A stretch of DNA of 48,419 nucleotides from Verrucomicrobiia bacterium. Lineage in GTDB: Bacteria > Verrucomicrobiota > Verrucomicrobiia > JABWAM01. Both the position numbers and the translations under genes were made by a program. Below are positions 17,199-25,698 of the stretch, one piece after another. The notes below the pieces were generated by a model. It had not been told where the DNA came from and ran no database searches. It was given only the letters and a program-made list of their open reading frames with translations. Each line of letters opens with the position of its first letter. Within the stretch, counting starts at the first letter, position 1. Where the stretch lies: contig JABWAM010000001.1 in the NCBI GenBank assembly GCA_013360985.1, positions 1 to 48,419 on the forward strand, read 5' to 3'.

Positions 17199-18485
17199 GT
17201 GAAAACTGCGCGCCTCGCCATTCTGGGCGGCAAACCCGCAATCCCACGCGACATCGGTTTCCGTTTCTGGCCTCCGATCTCCAAGCTCGATGAACGCCTG
17301 GCGCTCGCGTCGCTCCGTCAGCCCATGCACGCATGGGGACCGCACTGCATCGCGCTGCAGGAAGAGTTTGCCCGGTGGAACGGCAACCGGTTCTGCATGC
17401 CGACCAACAGCGGCACCGCCGCGCTCCACATGGGCCTCGCGGCGTGCGGCGTCACTGCCGGCGACGAGGTGATCACCACCTCGCTCTCCTGGACCAGCAC
17501 GGCGACCTGCATCATCCATCACAACGCCCTCCCCGTCTTCGTGGACGTCGAGTGGGACGCGATGCACCTCGATCCCGCGAAGATCGAGGCGGCGATCACC
17601 CGCAAAACCCGGGCGATCTTGCCCGTCCACTACTGGGGCGTCGCGTGCGACATGGACCCCATTCTTCGCATCGCCCGACGCCACAAACTCGCCGTGATCG
17701 AGGACGCCTGCCAGGCCCATGGCGCCCTCTACCGCGGGAAAAAGGTCGGCACGCTCGGCGACGTCGCCGCATTCAGTTTCAACCAGAACAAAAGCCTCTG
17801 CGGCGGCGAGGGCGGCGTCTTCGTCACGAACGACAAGAAAAAGTTCAAGCTTGGACGCCGCGTGGTGAGCTTCGGCGAGATGCGCCCCGCGCACTCCGGG
17901 CGCTTCTACGACCCCGCAGGGCTCGGATGGATGTATCGCACCTCCGACCTGCCCGCGGCGTTCGCGCTCGCCCAGTTGCGCAAGCTCGACGAAAACAATC
18001 GTCGCGCACAAGCGAACTGGCGCCGCCTCCACGAAGGCCTCGCGGGAACGCCGCATCTGATCCGTCCGTACACCTCGAAGGATCGCCCGACCAACGGGTA
18101 TGCGTATGTGCTGCGCACCGAAAAACGCGTCGCCGACGCGCGCGGCGCAAGCTGGCGCGCGTTGACCGACGCGATCGTCGAGGCGCTCCGCGCCGAAGGT
18201 TTGCCCTGCAACCCGGCGCGCTGGGTGCTCCCGGGACACACGGTCTTTCAGGTGAAAGACGCCTACGGCCACGGTTCGCCCTGGACCGATCGCCACGCGC
18301 GCCGAGGCCTCCGGTACGACCTCACCCAATATCCGATCGCCCAGGCCTGCGCCGATTCCTCGATCTGGGTCGGGGTGAACACCCATCGCCCGCCCAATGG
18401 CGCGCGACAAGTGGACGCCGTGATCGCGGCGATCCGCAAAGTGTACGAAAATCTCGATCGCCTCCCGATTCGAACGAAACCGTAA
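17199..18485 (+). CDS. DegT/DnrJ/EryC1/StrS family PLP aminotransferase
   Basis: These fold-type I PLP enzymes usually transaminate keto-sugars, making amino sugars for glycans or antibiotics; some make 3-amino-5-hydroxybenzoate. The internal aldimine lysine is K198 in SFNQNKSLCGGEGG, the family signature. D169 in VIEDACQAHGA contacts the PLP pyridine, and TNSGTAALHMGLAA (69-82) binds the phosphate. The length is 428 residues, slightly long for the family. The start chosen is GTG 17199, just before KTARLAILGGKPAIP. It is divergent from the glycoside-hydrolase-like gene, with a 175-base shared upstream region, which suggests a joint role in sugar metabolism. Confidence 0.87.
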   Translation: MKTARLAILGGKPAIPRDIGFRFWPPISKLDERLALASLRQPMHAWGPHCIALQEEFARWNGNRFCMPTNSGTAALHMGLAACGVTAGDEVITTSLSWTSTATCIIHHNALPVFVDVEWDAMHLDPAKIEAAITRKTRAILPVHYWGVACDMDPILRIARRHKLAVIEDACQAHGALYRGKKVGTLGDVAAFSFNQNKSLCGGEGGVFVTNDKKKFKLGRRVVSFGEMRPAHSGRFYDPAGLGWMYRTSDLPAAFALAQLRKLDENNRRAQANWRRLHEGLAGTPHLIRPYTSKDRPTNGYAYVLRTEKRVADARGASWRALTDAIVEALRAEGLPCNPARWVLPGHTVFQVKDAYGHGSPWTDRHARRGLRYDLTQYPIAQACADSSIWVGVNTHRPPNGARQVDAVIAAIRKVYENLDRLPIRTKP

Positions 18486-18518
18486 CCCGGCAAAGCGCGC
18501 GGACCGCGCACGCGCCAT

Positions 18519-19685
18519 TTACCTCGGACCCGGTTTCCCGGCCAGGGCCCGGGCGATCGCGCGCCCCGCGAGGCGGTGTCCCTCCGGACTGAAATGCTGG
18601 TCGAAAACGAAATAGAGCCGCCGACGGTCAGCCTCCGCTACTTCCGACGCAAACGTCCGCGTCAAATCTACGTGCGCGATCCGATGGCTCGCGAAAAAAT
18701 CGATCAAACGCCGCCGCGGATAGTCCGGATCCCACTCGGTCGTTTCAATCCCCGGATGGCGGGCCAGCGCTTTAAAAAACTCCTCGGGCATCACCGCCTC
18801 GGCGCCTGGAATGAGGAGGACCACGAACCGCGCTTTCGCCGCCTCCACCTCGTCGCGCAGAGTGACGATAGCAGATTCCGTGATCTTCCAAGCTTCCGCC
18901 ACCGTTCCCTCCGGATTCCGCAGATATCCCCGCCAATCCAAGGGCGCGTAGGAACGCTCCCAGAACGGTTTGCCGGCGTCTTCGGGAGAAATCCGTCGTC
19001 CCCGGCCGAAGCGCCAAGCGCGTCGGAGATCCCGCTGTGCGAGTTTGAATTGCTGATAGAGGACCGAAGGCTCGAGAAACGCGCGATAGAACCAGGAACG
19101 ACGACGCGCCTCCTTCCGCGCCGCCATCGTTTCCTCATATCCAGTCGCGTTGTTCGCCACGTCGTTCCCCAGGAAAAACGCGAGCACCACCGCCTCGGGG
19201 CGAAAGAAAGCGACGACATGCCTCCAGACGAGCAATTCGCGGACGGTGCCCATCCCCGGCACGCCGAAGTTCAACACCTCGATCTTTTCCTGCGGCGCGA
19301 CGCGCTGCAGTTCTCTCCCGGCCACCTGAACGAACGACTCGTCAAAATCCACGCCAACCGCCGCCGTAAACGAATCCCCCAGAAAGGCAATTCGCCGCGT
19401 CCCCGGCGCCGCCTCCTCCGCATGATCGCCATCGGGAAATCCGAGGGCGTTGGTGCGTTGACGGAGGGGCGTTCCCCATTCACTGCGGCCCTGAACACGC
19501 TGGTTCGGCTGAAAACGCCAGCCGATGCGCGCGTCGGGCTGAGTATGAAGGCGGCTCGACGGAAGGAGGTCCGGCCGCAAGCGGCGCATCCCCCATTCCG
19601 CCGCCCAAAGCGCGAACGCAAGCGACGCCAACGCCAACGCCACACCGAGGAGCGCGCGGCGTCCCTTGGAGAAAAAGCTTCCCAT
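18519..19685 (-). CDS. Membrane-anchored SGNH/GDSL hydrolase
   Basis: SGNH hydrolases are serine esterases or acetyl-hydrolases, often acting on polysaccharide acetyl groups. A transmembrane or signal segment lies at about 11-30. The domain blocks are FLGDSFT with catalytic S105 (block I), FFLGNDVANN with the block III asparagine, and DQHFSPEGH near the C-terminus with the catalytic Asp and His (block V). The length is 388 residues. This architecture is similar to the AlgX/AlgJ-like and O-antigen-modifying SGNH proteins of Planctomycetes and Verrucomicrobia. It converges with the DegT gene (33-base gap) and is divergent from cysE. Confidence 0.85.
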   Translation of the reverse strand: MGSFFSKGRRALLGVALALASLAFALWAAEWGMRRLRPDLLPSSRLHTQPDARIGWRFQPNQRVQGRSEWGTPLRQRTNALGFPDGDHAEEAAPGTRRIAFLGDSFTAAVGVDFDESFVQVAGRELQRVAPQEKIEVLNFGVPGMGTVRELLVWRHVVAFFRPEAVVLAFFLGNDVANNATGYEETMAARKEARRRSWFYRAFLEPSVLYQQFKLAQRDLRRAWRFGRGRRISPEDAGKPFWERSYAPLDWRGYLRNPEGTVAEAWKITESAIVTLRDEVEAAKARFVVLLIPGAEAVMPEEFFKALARHPGIETTEWDPDYPRRRLIDFFASHRIAHVDLTRTFASEVAEADRRRLYFVFDQHFSPEGHRLAGRAIARALAGKPGPR

Positions 19686-19804
19686 GCGGAAAACATGAAG
19701 ACCGGCGGAAGCGAACGCAAGAAGCGCGCCGTGAGATCCTGTCGCCCCTCGACGGCCGGAAATGCGTCTTTGCGCAAGGAATCGCCCTGCGGCATATTGT
19801 CCTC

Positions 19805-20743
19805 ATGCCCGACGCGAAACTTGTCGAAAACATCCTGCGCTCCTACCGCGAACATGGCGGGATCAATCATCTCGACGGCGCGAATCTCCCCTCGCGCGAA
19901 GCCGTCGCCGACATCCTGCGCGACCTGCTCCGCATCGTTTTTCCCGGATTCTACGATCGCGCCGCCCTGGCGTCCAACCAGGCGGCCGCCGTCATTTCCG
20001 AAACGCTCGCCTCCGTCGCCCGACGGCTGAACCAGGAAATTCGAAAAAGCCTGGCCCACCATCGCCCCGCTCCCGCGACCGACAGCCCCGGCCCGAACCC
20101 CTCGACCGAAGCCCGCCGGATCACCGAAGATTTCCTCGCGGCGATTCCCGCCATCCGCGGCCTGCTCGCGAAAGACGTCCAAGCCGCTTACGAAGGCGAT
20201 CCCGCCGCGATGAGCCGCGACGAAATCATCGTCGCCTACCCCGGCCTCGAAGCGATCTCCGTGCAGCGCATGGCGCATCACCTCTACAACGCGCGCGTCG
20301 CGCTGATCCCGCGCATGATGACGGAATGGGCGCATTCCCGCACGGGGATCGACATCCATCCCGGCGCCAAGATCGGCAGCCACTTCTTCATTGACCACGG
20401 CACGGGCGTGGTGATCGGCGAGACCACGACGATCGGCAGCGGCGTCAAAATTTATCAGGGCGTCTCCCTCGGCGCGAAGAGTTTCCAAAAAGACGCCCAA
20501 GGACGGTTGGTCAAAGGCACGAAACGCCATCCCAACGTTGAGGATGGCGTCACGATCTACGCGAACGCCACGATCCTCGGCGGCGACACCACCATCGGCG
20601 CGCGATCCACCATCGCGGCCAACGTATTCCTCACGCGCTCGGTGCCACCCGACTCGCTGGTCTTCTACGAAGAGACCGATCTCCGGATCGCCCCGAAACG
20701 ACGGCCGGGCGGCCGCGAGCCCGCGCCCGACTTCGCGATTTGA
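19805..20743 (+). CDS. cysE: Serine O-acetyltransferase
   Basis: CysE makes O-acetylserine from serine and acetyl-CoA, the first step of cysteine synthesis. The N-terminal 180 residues are helical. The left-handed beta-helix follows, with HPGAKIGSHFFIDHGTGVVI carrying the catalytic His, then GETTTIGSGVKIYQGVSLGA and YANATILGGDTTIGARSTI hexapeptide turns. The length of 312 residues and the long N-terminus match the plant-like/EpsP-like subfamily rather than the 270-residue enterobacterial form. The C-terminus ends PAPDFAI, which resembles the isoleucine-ending tails that bind CysK, so a cysteine synthase complex is plausible. Confidence 0.92.
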   Translation: MPDAKLVENILRSYREHGGINHLDGANLPSREAVADILRDLLRIVFPGFYDRAALASNQAAAVISETLASVARRLNQEIRKSLAHHRPAPATDSPGPNPSTEARRITEDFLAAIPAIRGLLAKDVQAAYEGDPAAMSRDEIIVAYPGLEAISVQRMAHHLYNARVALIPRMMTEWAHSRTGIDIHPGAKIGSHFFIDHGTGVVIGETTTIGSGVKIYQGVSLGAKSFQKDAQGRLVKGTKRHPNVEDGVTIYANATILGGDTTIGARSTIAANVFLTRSVPPDSLVFYEETDLRIAPKRRPGGREPAPDFAI

Positions 20744-20758
20744 AAAGCGGCTTCCCGA

Positions 20759-21427
20759 TCAGAAGCGATAACCAAAGGTCAACTGCGGCCCCGCGGCATC
20801 GAGCGCGCGATTCTTGCGTCCAGGCTCTGAAAGGCCTCCGTTCGAAAAGTGCGTATAGTTCCCCGCCACGCGCATGAACCACGACGGGCTGATGTCGTAA
20901 CGGAAACCCAATCCAATGCCGAAGTTGAAGCAAAAATCTTGCCCCTGCCCCTGCTGCCCCTTGACGGGATCCACGTACCCACGCGAGTCGGTGAACCCAA
21001 ACCCGACGTTCCCCTCGATGAACGGAACGATGTCCCATCCGGGTTGCACGAAGTTGTAGCGCGGGCCGTACTGCATCCCGACAAAACGCTCTTCAATCCC
21101 TTCCTTCACCGCCATCCCGAAAGCCCGAAAAACGAACTCGGTGTTCCCCCGAAGAATACCTCCCAATTCGTCGTCCAGCGAAACGTCGTCCAGCTTCAGC
21201 GAAAGGGTCATTTCGGCAGGCACCAGGGTGTACCCTTTATTGTTGGTGCGGACATCCGACACCAGAAACCCCGCGCCCGTCTCGAGCGAGAGATCGTAAT
21301 CCTTGGCCGTCTCTGAGGAGCGGAGCGGCGGAACGGAGGCTTTCCTGATGGGACGCGGATCATCCGCTTGCAGAGCCAGCGGCGCGAGCATGAGAGCGAT
21401 AAGGATCCGATAAGAAGGCGTTTTCAT
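20759..21427 (-). CDS. PagL-like lipid A 3-O-deacylase / acyloxyacyl hydrolase
   Basis: PagL-type enzymes are outer-membrane beta barrels that remove the 3-O acyl chain of lipid A. The 222-residue protein has a signal peptide (MKTPSYRILIALMLAPLALQA), then alternating beta-strand sequence. The motif NYTHFSNGGLSEPG near the C-terminus carries the catalytic His-Ser pair (about H193 and S195). The final residue is Phe (FGYRF), as in outer-membrane proteins recognised by the BAM machinery. ATG 21427 was chosen because it begins the signal peptide. It converges with cysE (15-base gap). The call relies on the HxSN pattern and the barrel character. Confidence 0.75.
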   Translation of the reverse strand: MKTPSYRILIALMLAPLALQADDPRPIRKASVPPLRSSETAKDYDLSLETGAGFLVSDVRTNNKGYTLVPAEMTLSLKLDDVSLDDELGGILRGNTEFVFRAFGMAVKEGIEERFVGMQYGPRYNFVQPGWDIVPFIEGNVGFGFTDSRGYVDPVKGQQGQGQDFCFNFGIGLGFRYDISPSWFMRVAGNYTHFSNGGLSEPGRKNRALDAAGPQLTFGYRF

Positions 21428-21518
21428 GTTGAATGGATGAAAAGCTAATCCTCGAAACCAGAGGATGCAAGATCGAAATGCCGCGATGACCTCCAACCCT
21501 TCCAAGATCCGCGCCCCT

Positions 21519-22052
21519 TCATCTCCGCATCCCCGGCACGAACGCTTCAGCCTGCGCCGGAGCGTTTCCCGGAGGATCCTGGCGAATCACCTTGGCCGCG
21601 CCGGTCAGAGTGTCCACCTCCACTTCCACCGCGCTCGGCCCGTTCGCGGCCGGCAGCGAGAGTTTGACGCGGAATTTGCGGACGAGCGCCTGCGTGCGCG
21701 TCGCCGTCGCGAGCATGACGTTGCCGGTCCGCAAACGGTCGAGGATCGCCTTGAGGAAAGGCATGCTCGCGGCGGGATCCTCTCGCATCAACTCCGCGAG
21801 GCGGGCGCGCGTCACCCGTTGCGCCCGCACCGATTCGAGAGCAATCACGCTCGCGGATCGAGGCGCGTCGTCGAAAAGCGCCATTTCCCCGATCACCTCG
21901 CCCGCCGACGCGATCGCGAGCGTCTGCTCGAATCCATCCACGTCCGACACGACCTTCACGCTGCCCGACTCGAGGATGAAGGCGTGATCCGCCGTCTCCC
22001 CCTGCCGAATCAGGGCGTCTCCGGCCGCGTACTCTTCGACGCCGGCGGTCAT
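21519..22052 (-). CDS. Cyclic-nucleotide-binding-domain protein
   Basis: Residues 1-115 form a cNMP-binding beta-roll: EYAAGDALIRQGETADHAFI at the start, then GEVIGEMALFDDAPRSASVI, which is the phosphate-binding cassette with its conserved G-E and R. No helix-turn-helix follows; the C-terminal 60 residues look like an unstructured or beta extension (KVIRQDPPGNAPAQAEAF). It is therefore not a standard Crp/Fnr regulator but a stand-alone sensor module. The cassette arginine is present, so nucleotide binding is possible. It starts 244 bases from the divergent rph gene. Confidence 0.82.
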   Translation of the reverse strand: MTAGVEEYAAGDALIRQGETADHAFILESGSVKVVSDVDGFEQTLAIASAGEVIGEMALFDDAPRSASVIALESVRAQRVTRARLAELMREDPAASMPFLKAILDRLRTGNVMLATATRTQALVRKFRVKLSLPAANGPSAVEVEVDTLTGAAKVIRQDPPGNAPAQAEAFVPGMRR

Positions 22053-22123
22053 CCCGCCCTCCTCAGGCCTCGCGATTTTTCGCCGAAGACGCCATGGAAA
22101 ATCATTCGACCGGGAGACTAGCA

Positions 22124-22163
22124 GCCTGGAGGGCTTTGGCCAACGGCCAAAAGTCCTTCAGGC
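22124..22163. repeat. Long imperfect palindrome in a divergent intergenic region
   Basis: A 40-base imperfect hairpin centres on AAC, with inner arms TTTGGCC and GGCCAAAA and outer arms GCCTG (22124-22128) and CAGGC (22159-22163). The two flanking genes diverge, so it is not a shared terminator. It could be a REP-type element, a regulator site or a structured leader for either gene. Confidence 0.5.
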
Positions 22164-22296
22164 GGCTCATGTTTGGCTTTTTGTCGCCGAAGACGCGGGG
22201 GATGCACGAAACCGGGATGAGCGCCAAGCTGGTCCGCGCGCGGCGGCTCCGTTCGCGAGGCTTGATTCGCTTCCCGCGCGGCGGCACGTTTGCGCA

Positions 22297-23037
22297 ATGC
22301 CCTCCGCCGTTCGCCCCGACCGTCGCGCGCCCGACGCGATCCGCCGCATCCGTTTTCGCAAGCACTTCGCGCCCGGCGCCGCAGGATCGGTGCTCGTCGA
22401 GGCCGGCAAGACACGCGTGATCTGCGCGATCTCCGTCGAGGAAGCCGCTCCCCGCTGGATGCGCGAGCAGAAAGTGAGCGGCGGCTGGCTGACCGCAGAA
22501 TACTCGATGCTCCCCTACTCCACCGAGGATCGAAAGCCGCGCGACATCGCGAAGGGCCGCCTCGACGGGCGTTCGCAAGAAATTCAACGCCTCATCGGAC
22601 GCTCCCTCCGCGCGGTGGTGGACCTCGAAAAGCTCGGCGCGCGCACGCTCTGGGTCGACTGCGATGTGCTGCAGGCCGACGGAGGCACGCGTACTGCGGC
22701 AATCACCGGCGCCTGCGTCGCGCTCGATCTCGCCGTCCGCAAGCTCCGGAAAGCGAAACTCCTCGCCGAAAACCCGATCCAGGAACGGATCGCCGCCGTC
22801 AGCGTGGGAATCGTCGGAGGGCATGCGCTCCTCGATCTCTGCTACGCCGAGGACAAAGAGGCTTCCGTGGACATGAACGTGGTGATGACCGCCAGCGGAC
22901 GCTTCATCGAGGTGCAAGGCGCCGGAGAAGAGGCCACGTTCTCCCAGGAGGAACTCATGGCGATGCTCGCCCTCGCCCGCAAAGGTCTCGCCGATCTTTT
23001 CGCCGCGCAGCGCGCGGCACTCGACGGACGCGCTTGA
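22297..23037 (+). CDS. rph: Ribonuclease PH
   Basis: RNase PH trims 3-prime ends of tRNA precursors phosphorolytically. The 246-residue protein has the family motifs RPDRRAPDAIRRIRF at the N-terminus, the AEYSMLP motif, RSQEIQRLIGRSLRAVVDL, and DCDVLQADGGTRTAAITGA, which includes the phosphate-binding GGTRTA. A helical C-terminus follows. It starts a forward unit with folB, a hypothetical protein and a TPR protein, with gaps of 34, 61 and 17 bases. The ATG at 22297 gives a normal length and matches the conserved N-terminus. Confidence 0.95.
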   Translation: MPSAVRPDRRAPDAIRRIRFRKHFAPGAAGSVLVEAGKTRVICAISVEEAAPRWMREQKVSGGWLTAEYSMLPYSTEDRKPRDIAKGRLDGRSQEIQRLIGRSLRAVVDLEKLGARTLWVDCDVLQADGGTRTAAITGACVALDLAVRKLRKAKLLAENPIQERIAAVSVGIVGGHALLDLCYAEDKEASVDMNVVMTASGRFIEVQGAGEEATFSQEELMAMLALARKGLADLFAAQRAALDGRA

Positions 23038-23071
23038 AGCGAGCTTCTCGGAACCGCTCAATTTCGCGCCG

Positions 23072-23425
23072 ATGTCGGACCAAATCTTCATCGAAGGCCT
23101 GCAGGTGATGACCCACATCGGAGTCACCCCCGAAGAGCGCGCTTCCCCGCAGATGATCGAAGTCTCGCTCGTCATGGACTGGGACCTCGCCCCGAGCGCG
23201 CGCACCGAACGCCTCGCAATGACGATCGACTACGCCGAGGTCCGAGAGCGGGTGATCCACTGCGCCCGCGAGCGCCCCCGCGCCCTCATCGAGACCGTGG
23301 CCGAAGACCTCGCCCACGAACTGATCACCGTCTACCGGATGCGGCGCATCCAGGTCGAGGTGCGCAAGTTCGTCCTCGAACACGCCCGCTGCGCCGGCGT
23401 CCGCATCGTGCGCAGCGGACGATGA
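23072..23425 (+). CDS. folB: Dihydroneopterin aldolase
   Basis: FolB cleaves 7,8-dihydroneopterin to 6-hydroxymethyl-dihydropterin in folate synthesis. The 117-residue length is standard. IFIEGLQVMTHIGVTPEER carries the family N-terminal motif, IDYAEVRERV includes the conserved Tyr, and LIETVAEDLAHELI holds the conserved glutamate of the family signature. The active-site lysine pattern near the C-terminus (VEVRKFVLE) is retained. It lies directly after rph. The divergent dihydropteroate-synthase-like gene at 726-1631 is 21 kb away, so the folate genes are scattered. Confidence 0.9.
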   Translation: MSDQIFIEGLQVMTHIGVTPEERASPQMIEVSLVMDWDLAPSARTERLAMTIDYAEVRERVIHCARERPRALIETVAEDLAHELITVYRMRRIQVEVRKFVLEHARCAGVRIVRSGR

Positions 23426-23486
23426 AATCGCGTTTCGGCTTGCCAACGCGTTGCGCCATCACGACATTCGGTTTCCGTTCCCTCCG

Positions 23487-24254
23487 ATGAATCGCTTCGT
23501 TCGCCTGGCCCTCGCCGTTCTCGCGTTCGCGTTTCCCGCCGCGGCCGCCCGAGGCGGCGCCGTGTTGACGCGGGCCGGTCAGGCGTCGCTCGGGACGCTG
23601 GTCGAAGGAGAGACCAGCGTCTCTCTCCAGGTCTCGAACGGCGCGGTCGAATATCGCAAAGAAATGCTCCTCTGGCATACGACCGACGCGGAGGTGGACT
23701 CGCTCCTCAAGGCCGCGCGCAAAGCCCGCGCCGAGAATCGCGCGGACGCGGCCCTCGCGCTGTACGACCTGAGCCTCACCCAGGAACCCGCCACGATCGA
23801 AGAAGCCCGCGCTGAGGCTCAAGCCCTTCGCGCTTCGATCGCCCATCAGGCCGCCGTCACCGCCGCGACCAACGCGCCCTCGGCGCCTTCGCTCGTCGCG
23901 CCCGAAGACAAGGTCGCCCAAGGCACGCGCATGATCGAAGGCGGAAAGGAAGTCCTCGCCGCCGCCAAGATCGATCCGGGTCTCGCCGCCGCCGCTCATG
24001 CGACCGCCCAGAAAAATATCGCCGAGGGGGAACGCCTCGTCGCCGAAGGCCAAAAGGAGATCGCGGAACGGCACGCGAAGGCCGCCGCCGCCGAAGCCGC
24101 GGCGCGCGAGGAAAACCGAACCGCCGCGAATCCGACGATGGGATCCTCTTGGACGAAAGAGGAAAAACTCGCGAATGGCGCGGTGGCCCTCCTCGCGGGG
24201 ATCCTCATTTTCAGTTCTCTTCATCGGATCGCAATGCGCGAACCGAAAGCCTGA
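23487..24254 (+). CDS. Exported alanine-rich protein with C-terminal membrane helix
   Basis: No family was recognised. The 255-residue protein has a signal peptide (MNRFVRLALAVLAFAFPAAAA). A short beta-rich region follows (about 22-60, containing LVEGETSVSLQVSNGAVEY), then long alanine- and glutamate-rich helices likely to form coiled coils (about 70-215). A second hydrophobic segment lies near the C-terminus (LANGAVALLAGILIFSSL). ATG 23487 was chosen because it begins the signal peptide. It sits between folB and the TPR gene in the same transcript; with the TPR protein it may form an envelope assembly, but this is inference. Confidence 0.65.
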   Translation: MNRFVRLALAVLAFAFPAAAARGGAVLTRAGQASLGTLVEGETSVSLQVSNGAVEYRKEMLLWHTTDAEVDSLLKAARKARAENRADAALALYDLSLTQEPATIEEARAEAQALRASIAHQAAVTAATNAPSAPSLVAPEDKVAQGTRMIEGGKEVLAAAKIDPGLAAAAHATAQKNIAEGERLVAEGQKEIAERHAKAAAAEAAAREENRTAANPTMGSSWTKEEKLANGAVALLAGILIFSSLHRIAMREPKA

Positions 24255-24271
24255 CTCCTCCCTCTTTCCTC

Positions 24272-24994
24272 ATGCCTCCTCCCCCCTCGCCATCTCCCGC
24301 CGGCGCGCGCCGCCCTGATCTTCTCCCGAACGAACAGGAGGTCTCTTACGACAACCTCATCGAATGGCTCGACCGCCGCAAGAACTGGCTGATCGGCCTT
24401 TTCGGCGTCGCCGTTCTCGCCGTTGTCGGATTCGTGGTTTGGCGCCTTCAGACGAGCAAGATCGAAAACGAAGCCGCCGTCGCCCTCACGAACGCCCGCT
24501 CTCTCGATTCGCTGCAGAATGTGCTCCAGCGTTTCGCGGGCACCCGTGCGGCGATCTTTGCGGCGATGACACTCGCCGATCATCTCTTCGATCAGGGCGA
24601 ATGGGACAGGGCCGCCGCGCTCTACCAGACGGTCCTGCGCGAAGGCGCCTCCTCCCCGCTCGCGCCGGCCGCCGCCTTCGGGATGGGCGCCGTCGAGGAA
24701 GCGCGAGGCAACAAGGAGAACGCCCTGCGCCTCTACCGCTCGGTCGCCGAGGCCCGCGGCGCATTCGCCGCTCCTCAAGCCGCTTACAGCGCCGCGCGCC
24801 TCCTCGAACGCGAGAATCGGCCTATCGAGGCGCGCCAGGCCTACGAAGACCTCGCCGCGCGCTTCCCCGAGTCCGCCTCGCGCATGGAAGCGCTCGGACG
24901 CCTGGAGCGCCTCAAAGCGCTCCTTCACCAACCGGCTTCCGCCGCCGCCGCCTCCCCCGCCCCCTCCGCGCCCTCTCCGCTGCCCGCCCGCTGA
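24272..24994 (+). CDS. Membrane-anchored TPR protein (YfgM-like)
   Basis: The 240-residue protein has a short cytosolic N-terminus, a single transmembrane helix (WLIGLFGVAVLAVVGFVVW, about residues 37-55) and an outer tetratricopeptide domain (about 65-210). The helical repeats are visible as DQGEWDRAAALYQTVLREG and ENRPIEARQAYEDLAARFPE. YfgM-type proteins have this layout and assist the Sec translocon and envelope chaperones. The C-terminus is a proline/alanine tail. ATG 24272 was chosen as it gives a short N-terminus before the anchor. It is the last gene of the rph unit, convergent with rnhB. Confidence 0.75.
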   Translation: MPPPPSPSPAGARRPDLLPNEQEVSYDNLIEWLDRRKNWLIGLFGVAVLAVVGFVVWRLQTSKIENEAAVALTNARSLDSLQNVLQRFAGTRAAIFAAMTLADHLFDQGEWDRAAALYQTVLREGASSPLAPAAAFGMGAVEEARGNKENALRLYRSVAEARGAFAAPQAAYSAARLLERENRPIEARQAYEDLAARFPESASRMEALGRLERLKALLHQPASAAAASPAPSAPSPLPAR

Positions 24995-25023
24995 GTCCTC
25001 TTCCGCGCGCCCGCCGCAAGCGG

Positions 25024-25674
25024 TCACTCCGAACGGCGCGAAAAATCTTTCGCCGCAATGGCCACCGGCAAAAAACTTCGCCGATGCGCGGCGCATGGCC
25101 CGTTTTCCCGCAGCGCGCGCAGATGCGCCGCCGTCCCGTAGCCCTTGTGTCGAGCAAATCCGTAGGACGGATGGACGCGGTCCAGTTCCTCCATCCGACG
25201 GTCGCGCGTGACCTTGGCGATCACGCTGGCGGCAGCGATCGAAAGGGAAAGGGCGTCTCCGCGCACCACGGCCGTGCAGGCGTCTCCCAGAGGCGGCACG
25301 GATCGCCCGTCCACCAGCGTCCAGTCCGGCGGCGGCGAGAGCCCCTCGCGCGCGGCGACCATCGCCATCCATGTGGCTCGCAGGATGTTCACGCGATCGA
25401 TCTCCTCTGCCTCCACACGCGCCACGCCCCACGCCACGCCGGGATCGCGCGTCAGACGCTCGAAGGCCTCCTCCCTCTGCGCCGCGGAAAGCTTTTTGGA
25501 ATCGGTGAGAAACGGATGCGCAAACGATGGCGGCAGAACCACGGCCGCCGCGACGACAGGCCCCGCAAGCGGTCCTCGGCCCGCTTCGTCAATCCCGCAA
25601 ACGCGCGCGAACCCGCGCGCCCAAAGATCGCGTTCGAAATCGAGAGAAGCCGATGCTCCGGATCTCAACGCCAT
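25024..25674 (-). CDS. rnhB: Ribonuclease HII
   Basis: RNase HII removes ribonucleotides embedded in DNA and RNA in RNA-DNA hybrids. The catalytic start is CGIDEAGRGPLAGPV with D29 and E30. LTDSKKLSAAQRE follows, together with the third catalytic Asp region and ASVIAKVTRDRRM. The motif PSYGFARHKGYGTAAHL is diagnostic for RNase HII. The length of 216 residues is normal. It is 24 bases downstream of rplS on the same strand, a common rplS-rnhB arrangement. The ATG at 25674 is the first in frame. Confidence 0.95.
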   Translation of the reverse strand: MALRSGASASLDFERDLWARGFARVCGIDEAGRGPLAGPVVAAAVVLPPSFAHPFLTDSKKLSAAQREEAFERLTRDPGVAWGVARVEAEEIDRVNILRATWMAMVAAREGLSPPPDWTLVDGRSVPPLGDACTAVVRGDALSLSIAAASVIAKVTRDRRMEELDRVHPSYGFARHKGYGTAAHLRALRENGPCAAHRRSFLPVAIAAKDFSRRSE

Positions 25675-25698
25675 GGCCGACCTCCCCGGTCGGTCGGA

